Below are positions 47,083-51,736 of a stretch of 51,736 bases of DNA, in pieces. Numbering within the stretch: the stretch's first letter is position 1; every line of letters begins with the position of its first letter. The notes under the pieces were generated by a model. That model was not told the DNA's origin. It saw only the letters and a program-made list of their open reading frames with translations, and searched no databases. The stretch is from positions 1 to 51,736 of the forward strand of contig JALELK010000067.1 of assembly GCA_022768745.1 (NCBI GenBank), written 5' to 3'. This stretch comes from Lachnospiraceae bacterium. GTDB taxonomy: Bacteria > Bacillota > Clostridia > Lachnospirales > Lachnospiraceae. Both the position numbers and the translations under genes were made by a program.

Positions 47083-47801
47083 TCGTTAAAGCTATAGAAA
47101 ACAAAAAGGGCATATTAGGGGGAACAATACTGACAGTGGGGATTGCATGGTTGTTTTATGATTCCGTTTGGGGAGTGATAAGCGGATGCGTAATCATTCC
47201 CTGGTTTTTGAAATTGTTTGCGGAAAATCAAAAGAAAAAAAGAGAGGTTCAAAATCTCTGTGAATTTAAGGAGATGATGCAAATTTTGTCTGCCTATATG
47301 CAGGCGGGATGTTCCCTTGAAAATGCATTTTTTGAGACAGAGCAGGAGATAAAGAATCTATTCTCTGAAAAAAGCTTTTTGTATCAATGTTTGCATAAAA
47401 TGAACCGCAAGATACATGTAAGTGTCCCCATTGAACAGGCTTTTTTAGAGTTCTCTCAGGAGATTTGTGTGGAGGAGGCATATGATTTTGCAGATATTTT
47501 ATTATATGCCAAAAGATTGGGAGGAAATTACATCCATCACATTCAACAGACGGCACTCAGAATTGAAGAAAAAATCGGAATCAGCCAGGAAATCGAAACG
47601 ATGCTGGCAGAGAAAAGGCTGGAACTAAGAGTGATGATTGCAATGCCACTTTTGATTTTTGCTTATATGAAGCTGACATCCAAGGAGTTTATAGGTGTTT
47701 TATATCACTCAGTTGCGGGGGTACTGATGATGAGCGTATGCCTTGTGTTTTATTTGGTGATGATTTCATTAGGCAGAAAGATTGTGGATATTAAAATATA
47801 G
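47025..47801 (+). CDS. tadB: Tad inner-membrane platform protein TadB
   Basis: A type II secretion F-domain protein of up to 258 residues. Two N-terminal membrane helices (about 30-65) are followed by a cytoplasmic F domain (LSAYMQAGCSLENAF, then FADILLYAKRLGGN) and two C-terminal helices. It forms the membrane platform with TadC. The TTG start at 47025 has AAAGGAG only two bases away and overlaps tadA by 58 bases, so the start is tentative. Confidence 0.85.
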   Translation: MDQKKRVVSQRKTISGRFVIVKAIENKKGILGGTILTVGIAWLFYDSVWGVISGCVIIPWFLKLFAENQKKKREVQNLCEFKEMMQILSAYMQAGCSLENAFFETEQEIKNLFSEKSFLYQCLHKMNRKIHVSVPIEQAFLEFSQEICVEEAYDFADILLYAKRLGGNYIHHIQQTALRIEEKIGISQEIETMLAEKRLELRVMIAMPLLIFAYMKLTSKEFIGVLYHSVAGVLMMSVCLVFYLVMISLGRKIVDIKI

Positions 47802-47835
47802 AAATTTTGTGTAAATAAGGGCTGGGGGACACTGT

Positions 47836-49053
47836 GTGAAAAACAGAAGAATAAATAAAAAACAACTTTTCGCTATTATGATAGGAATGCAGCTGGTGGG
47901 CTTGGGATTGTTGTTTTGGGATATGTGGCAGAGCACATGGGGATTTCAAAACAGATTAGAGCGTAATAAACCGGGGCAGGGAAATTACACAGAAGAGATG
48001 GAAGTCGAAGGAGAAAGCTATAGCGGAAACTATATTGTGGAAGTAGAGGAACGCCACTTTTCAGAGGAGGAGGCAGAGAAGCTATTTAGGAGTGCAAAGA
48101 AGGAGATTGATAGGGAGTTTCTTGGTAGAAACAAAGATACAGAACACGTTATGTACGACGTGGTGATTAGAAAAAAATATCAAGAGGGAAAAGTAAAAGC
48201 AGAGTGGAATTTTGATGATGGTACCAGGATTAACACTGAGGGAAAAATCCAGATGGAGGAAGTGAAGAAACCGGTTATTATCCAGGCTTCGGTGCAGTTA
48301 AAGTGTCAGGATAGGGAAAGTGTATATTCATTTCCTTTCCGCGTAATTCCAGTGCCAAAAAATTCCAAAGAAGGTTTTTTGCTGGAAGTAAAAAAACAGA
48401 TACAAAAAAATTCAACAGATAACCAAAAACTGAAGCTTCCAACAAAAATTAATGGGCAAGTTGTGAAATGGAAAAAGAAGAAATCCCTTCGGGGAGTTTG
48501 GTTAATGGTATTGGGGTTGTCTCTTCCGGTGATTGTTTTCTATGGACAGAAAGTAGAAAAGAAACGGGATGACGAGAGGAGAAAAAAAATATTGCAGCAG
48601 GATTATCCACTGATTGTGGACCAGATGTCTTTATTACTGGGGGTAGGGATCAGTTTTAGCGAGGCTGTTTCAAAAATATGCACGCGATATGAAAGAGGTA
48701 GAAGACATGGAGAAAAATCGAGAGAGGGATATGAGTTGCTAACGCAGATGAACTGGGAGATGAGAGACGGAGTGTCAGAAATAATGGCGTTGGAACATTT
48801 TGGTAGGAGAGCTGAAATAAAAGAGTATCGGAAATTGGCTCTATTGCTGGAGCAGTATCAAAGAAAGGGAAATGCCCAGGTGAGAGAGCAGTTAGAAAAT
48901 GAAAATATAAATGCTTTTGAAATGCGAAAGTTAACGGCAAAGAAGTTGGGAGAGGAAGCATCCACAAAGTTGTTGTTCCCTATGATGGGAATGTTGGCGA
49001 TGGTCTTAGTAATCATTGTTATTCCGGCATTAATGAAAGTGAAAATAACATAG
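47836..49053 (+). CDS. TadC-like platform protein with large N-terminal extracytoplasmic domain
   Basis: A 405-residue protein. A first membrane helix (about 10-30) is followed by about 185 residues predicted outside the membrane, with beta-strand character, then a second helix (about 217-237). The F domain follows (about 250-380: QMSLLLGVGISFSEAV, then YRKLALLLEQYQRKG) and a final helix. Ordinary TadC has only the F domain and its helices, so the large N-terminal domain is an addition of unknown role. GTG start 47836 follows GGGGGAC. Confidence 0.8.
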   Translation: MKNRRINKKQLFAIMIGMQLVGLGLLFWDMWQSTWGFQNRLERNKPGQGNYTEEMEVEGESYSGNYIVEVEERHFSEEEAEKLFRSAKKEIDREFLGRNKDTEHVMYDVVIRKKYQEGKVKAEWNFDDGTRINTEGKIQMEEVKKPVIIQASVQLKCQDRESVYSFPFRVIPVPKNSKEGFLLEVKKQIQKNSTDNQKLKLPTKINGQVVKWKKKKSLRGVWLMVLGLSLPVIVFYGQKVEKKRDDERRKKILQQDYPLIVDQMSLLLGVGISFSEAVSKICTRYERGRRHGEKSREGYELLTQMNWEMRDGVSEIMALEHFGRRAEIKEYRKLALLLEQYQRKGNAQVREQLENENINAFEMRKLTAKKLGEEASTKLLFPMMGMLAMVLVIIVIPALMKVKIT

Positions 49054-49076
49054 AAACAGAAGCGGAGGAGAAATCA

Positions 49077-49241
49077 ATGAGAGTAAAAGAATTTTTAATG
49101 GAAGAAGACGGAATTGGTGTGGTAGAGGTTCTATTAATTTTGGTGGTTCTTATCGGTCTTGTGCTGATTTTTAAAAAGCAGATTACAAAATTGGTGGAGA
49201 ATATTTTTAAGACAATTCAGGATCAGGCGGGAGAGGTATAG
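49077..49241 (+). CDS. Flp1-like prepilin (major Tad pilin candidate)
   Basis: A 54-residue prepilin. A short charged leader ends in MEEDG; after this Gly the mature start IGVVEVLLILVVLIG has the type IVb glutamate at +5 and a membrane helix, then an amphipathic end. The usual Tyr after Glu in Flp pilins is Val here. Cleavage by the locus's prepilin peptidase is expected. ATG 49077 has GGAGGAG upstream; the stop abuts the next ATG. Confidence 0.88.
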   Translation: MRVKEFLMEEDGIGVVEVLLILVVLIGLVLIFKKQITKLVENIFKTIQDQAGEV

Positions 49242-50729
49242 ATGAAAAGTGGTAGTATCACCATTTTTTTCTCTATGATTGTGACGCTATTGCTAAGTCT
49301 GTTTTTTTCTATGTCGGAAACCATACGGATAGTAGAGATGAACAATCATAGCGGAACAATTACCCAGGAAGCACTACAGAGTGCTTTTTCAGAATATCAA
49401 AGATATTTGTGGGATGAGTATGGAGTGTTGGCACTGGATGCAGGATATGGAGGAATTGCGGAAGGAACTTCTCTGGTACAGGAAAAATTAGCGGAATATT
49501 GTTGGGAGAATTGCAACGATGTAGAGGATGGGGAAAAAAGTGGGAATGATTTTTTTCGCTTGGCTTTGGAATCTTGCAATATCACAGAATATGAATTGCT
49601 GACAGATAACAATGGGGAATGGTTCCGGTATCAAGGGGCTTTGGCAGCAAAGCAACAAATTACGGAAGACCTGATTACACAATGGGCGAAATCCACTCAG
49701 GAATCCACCGGAAATGCTGTGGAAACAAAAGAGATTGAACAGAGGGTAGAGGATGCAAAGACCGCCATGGAAACGCCAAAAGAAGAGGAAAGTTCATCAC
49801 AAAATACACCTACTGAAAATATGGATAATGCGGAGATACCGGAGGTCATTCAGAGGGATAATCCCTTGGAAGTATTTCGTCAAATAAAAGAAGAGGGATG
49901 GCTTGGGTTGGTGACAGAAAATGGGATTTCTGAAAAAGCAATGTCTTTGGATGGGGCAGTGTCTGTGCGTAAAAGAAATGAGGGGAGCCGGCCTGCAGAT
50001 ATACAGAAAACTGATTTGACAGATACTCTCTTTTATCAGTGGTATCTTATGAACACATTTGGAAGATACGGTAATACAAAGGGAGACAGGGGGCTGGATT
50101 ATGAGGTGGAATACATCATAAACGGGAAGCAAAGTGATCGGGAAAATTTAGAGTCTGTTGTGGAAAAGGTACTTGCATTGCGGGAGGGAGAAAACCTCAT
50201 AACGATTCTTACAACCCCATCTATGTTGCAACAGGCAAATCAAGTGGCGATTTCTTTGGCTGGAGTCAGTGGAAATCCTGCTCTGATTCAAGTGGTTCAG
50301 GGAGCAGTGGTTGCTGTTTGGGCGCTGGTGGAAAGTATTTTAGATGTAAGGAGCCTGTTGCAAGGAAAGAAGATTCCAATCATTAAAAACCAGAGCAATT
50401 GGACCAGTGAATTGTATACCTTGGGAGCTTATCTGGGAAGTGGGTATTATGCGAAGGAAGTTGAAAATGGGATTTCTTATGAACAATATTTAAATCTATT
50501 CTTGACAACTCTTTCTCAGGAAAAATCAGGACTTCGTCCTATGGATTTAATGGAGAATCAGTTACATAGGCAGGAAGATTATGTGGAAGTGAAGATGGAC
50601 CATATGATTTGTAGCATGCAGGCTCAGATCGTTTGTGTTGGAAACCCGATTTTTTTAACTTTTGTTTCGGATATCTCCCGGAATGTGGATTGGTACCACT
50701 ATTTTAATACAAAAGAAATACATTATTAG
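49242..50729 (+). CDS. DUF5702 pilus-locus protein
   Basis: A 495-residue protein with an N-terminal hydrophobic segment (ITIFFSMIVTLLLSLFFSM) resembling a minor pseudopilin or TadG-like anchor, followed by a long extracytoplasmic part. It matches the DUF5702 type that accompanies Tad loci in clostridia: EYQRYLWDEYGVLALDAGYGG near residues 47-70, an acidic Glu- and Ser-rich stretch near 165-205, and a YNxGxxG-poor C-terminal helical region. Its start directly follows the pilin stop (TAGATG). Function is unknown; a tip or assembly role is plausible. Confidence 0.75.
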   Translation: MKSGSITIFFSMIVTLLLSLFFSMSETIRIVEMNNHSGTITQEALQSAFSEYQRYLWDEYGVLALDAGYGGIAEGTSLVQEKLAEYCWENCNDVEDGEKSGNDFFRLALESCNITEYELLTDNNGEWFRYQGALAAKQQITEDLITQWAKSTQESTGNAVETKEIEQRVEDAKTAMETPKEEESSSQNTPTENMDNAEIPEVIQRDNPLEVFRQIKEEGWLGLVTENGISEKAMSLDGAVSVRKRNEGSRPADIQKTDLTDTLFYQWYLMNTFGRYGNTKGDRGLDYEVEYIINGKQSDRENLESVVEKVLALREGENLITILTTPSMLQQANQVAISLAGVSGNPALIQVVQGAVVAVWALVESILDVRSLLQGKKIPIIKNQSNWTSELYTLGAYLGSGYYAKEVENGISYEQYLNLFLTTLSQEKSGLRPMDLMENQLHRQEDYVEVKMDHMICSMQAQIVCVGNPIFLTFVSDISRNVDWYHYFNTKEIHY

Positions 50730-50751
50730 ATAAATATGATAGGAGGTGTGG

Positions 50752-50898
50752 AAGGGTGTCTCTTTCAAATACGCATATTTTAGTTGCACCTGATATGCGA
50801 AATACAAGCAAGAAAATATCTATAAAATCTCTTCTTAACAATAAGAATAAAAGTATTCTGTCTATCCACTCTATAAATAAATGTAAAGAGACACCCTT
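50752..50898. repeat. 147-bp segment bounded by a perfect 14-bp inverted repeat
   Basis: aagggtgtctcttt at 50752-50765 is the exact reverse complement of aaagagacaccctt at 50885-50898. The AT-rich segment between them is in frame with the tadE gene (147 is a multiple of three). The left arm contains the GTG start of that gene. No clear target-site duplication is seen. Confidence 0.8.
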
Positions 50899-51637
50899 GT
50901 GCATCTCCTGTCAGGGAAGCTATACCGTAGAAGCTGCGGTAGTTCTGCCAATCCTATTGTGTGTGGGCATATTTGCAATTTTTTTTATGAGAATTCTCTG
51001 TGTTCAGATAGGAGTACAAAGAGCCTTGGATGAAACAGGACAGCAGGTGGCATCAGTGTGGATACATCAGGATGATTTGTCGGTACCGCAACTGGCTTTG
51101 GTATGTAATGCAAAGATGAAAAAGGAAAAAGTGCCCCTTTCTTATGTAAAGGGAGGAGGACTTGGTATTTCGTATCACCAGTCTTCTGTGGAGGGAAATC
51201 GTATTTTGCTGATAGCTTCCTACACGATAGAATTTCCCATAAAAATATTTGGCAAAATGGATTGGAAGATTTCCCAGAAATCGGTTCACAGAAAATGGGT
51301 GGGATGGGATCCTAAGGAGGCAGAGGACAGTGACTATGTCTATGTGACACCATATGGGGAAGCATATCACTTGCGTTATAATTGCAATTATTTACAGCCG
51401 GCAATCCGAGGGGTGGAAAAAAGGGATGTGGATAAACTGAGAAATCATGATGGAAAGAAATATAAGGCATGCAAAGGCTGCGGTGCAAAAAAGAAAAAAG
51501 ACGGGGTGGTGTTTCTGACGGAATATGGAGAGGTTTATCATTGCTCTTTAGGATGCGTTGGACTGAAAAGAACCATATACAGAAAACACTTAAAGGATGT
51601 ATCCGGTCTGCATCGTTGTGGAAAATGCGGAGGGTGA
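50756..51637 (+). CDS. TadE-like pseudopilin with C-terminal tandem Cys/His units
   Basis: A 293-residue protein. A 54-residue polar leader precedes a TadE-type segment (GSYTVEAAVVLPILL, Y56) with a membrane helix at about 58-80. After an extracytoplasmic region, two related units follow: YGEAYHLRYNC with C210 then CKGC (C239, C242), and YGEVYHCSLGC with C267 then CGKC (C288, C291). The YHx4C plus CxxC spacing suggests metal binding or disulfides. GTG 50756 follows AGGAGGTG by seven bases. The long leader coincides with an inverted-repeat segment and is unusual for TadE. Confidence 0.75.
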   Translation: MSLSNTHILVAPDMRNTSKKISIKSLLNNKNKSILSIHSINKCKETPLCISCQGSYTVEAAVVLPILLCVGIFAIFFMRILCVQIGVQRALDETGQQVASVWIHQDDLSVPQLALVCNAKMKKEKVPLSYVKGGGLGISYHQSSVEGNRILLIASYTIEFPIKIFGKMDWKISQKSVHRKWVGWDPKEAEDSDYVYVTPYGEAYHLRYNCNYLQPAIRGVEKRDVDKLRNHDGKKYKACKGCGAKKKKDGVVFLTEYGEVYHCSLGCVGLKRTIYRKHLKDVSGLHRCGKCGG

Positions 51638-51643
51638 GTGAAT

Positions 51644-51736
51644 ATGGAACAGGTCATGTTATTGGGGTTTTTAAGTATTTGTGCTCTTGAGGATTTATTA
51701 AAGAAGCAGATGCATTTATTCTACATTATTGGATTT
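51644..51736 (+). CDS. Start of a second prepilin-peptidase-like gene (partial)
   Basis: The frame begins at ATG 51644 after GGAGGGTGAG and runs off the window after 31 codons. It starts with a hydrophobic helix and then LEDLLKKQMHLFYII, the helix-Asp-Leu-basic pattern found at the N-terminus of A24 prepilin peptidases. With so little sequence this is a guess from pattern and context. Confidence 0.45.
   Translation, partial: MEQVMLLGFLSICALEDLLKKQMHLFYIIGF

Overview
The window reads as a Gram-positive anaerobe of the class Clostridia, most likely a motile member of the Lachnospiraceae; the genus cannot be fixed from the sequence alone. The reasons are clostridial gene orders (gdpP-rplI-dnaB; dnaX-ybaB-recR with yaaL nearby; tsaC/ywlC-ywlE-like-atp operon), a 2[4Fe-4S] ferredoxin, a sodium-type ATP synthase c subunit, YesMN two-component regulation, and a Tad pilus locus containing DUF5702 and Flp1-like genes. 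Nearly all genes lie on the plus strand, with strong AGGAGG-type ribosome binding sites, occasional TTG/GTG starts and many overlapping stop/start pairs. I see no rRNA, tRNA, CRISPR array, prophage or transposase gene.

Layout. 1-1720: end of a LacI-type regulator and araA (L-arabinose isomerase). 1740-7020: gdpP, rplI, dnaB, a MerR-type gene, a ferredoxin (minus) and a DUF1858 protein. 7063-8791: mecA (minus), divergent from a short atypical Ser/Thr kinase. 9109-13800: a membrane-anchored GH18-like protein, an amidase, Sua5/TsaC, a low-molecular-weight phosphatase homologue without its catalytic cysteine, and dCMP deaminase. 13838-21047: the full ATP synthase operon (atpZ-like, atpI-like, atpBEFHAGDC) closing with a small coiled-coil gene. 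21095-23473: greA (minus) and a phosphohexomutase. 23501-33949: a YesMN pair followed by a YtfQRT-YjfF-type furanose ABC importer, with two different binding proteins on either side of the ATPase/permease genes, then a tocopherol-cyclase-like protein. 34024-37659: phosphofructokinase, dnaX, ybaB, recR. 37731-43846: a LysM membrane protein, a 992-residue repeat protein with a FliK-like C-terminus, flagellin and a FliS-like chaperone. 43953-44165: yaaL (minus). 44398-51736: a Tad pilus locus running off the end of the window.

How the genes work together. The ATP synthase has every known sodium ligand in subunit c, so it probably uses a sodium gradient. The two-component system directly precedes the sugar importer and may control it. 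A promoter of the flagellar sigma-28 type lies before flagellin and a weaker one before the FliK-like gene, tying that large unknown protein to late flagellar expression. The flagellar genes sit between recR and yaaL, which are neighbours in Bacillus, so this looks like an insertion into a conserved locus.

The least described parts are the FliK-like repeat protein, the Tad locus (CpaE without a Walker A lysine, TadC carrying a large extra N-terminal domain, TadE ending in two Cys/His units, a 14-bp inverted repeat around the tadE start), the LysM protein with an MPN-like N-terminus, and the pseudo-phosphatase. All functional statements come from reading motifs by eye; no database search was run.
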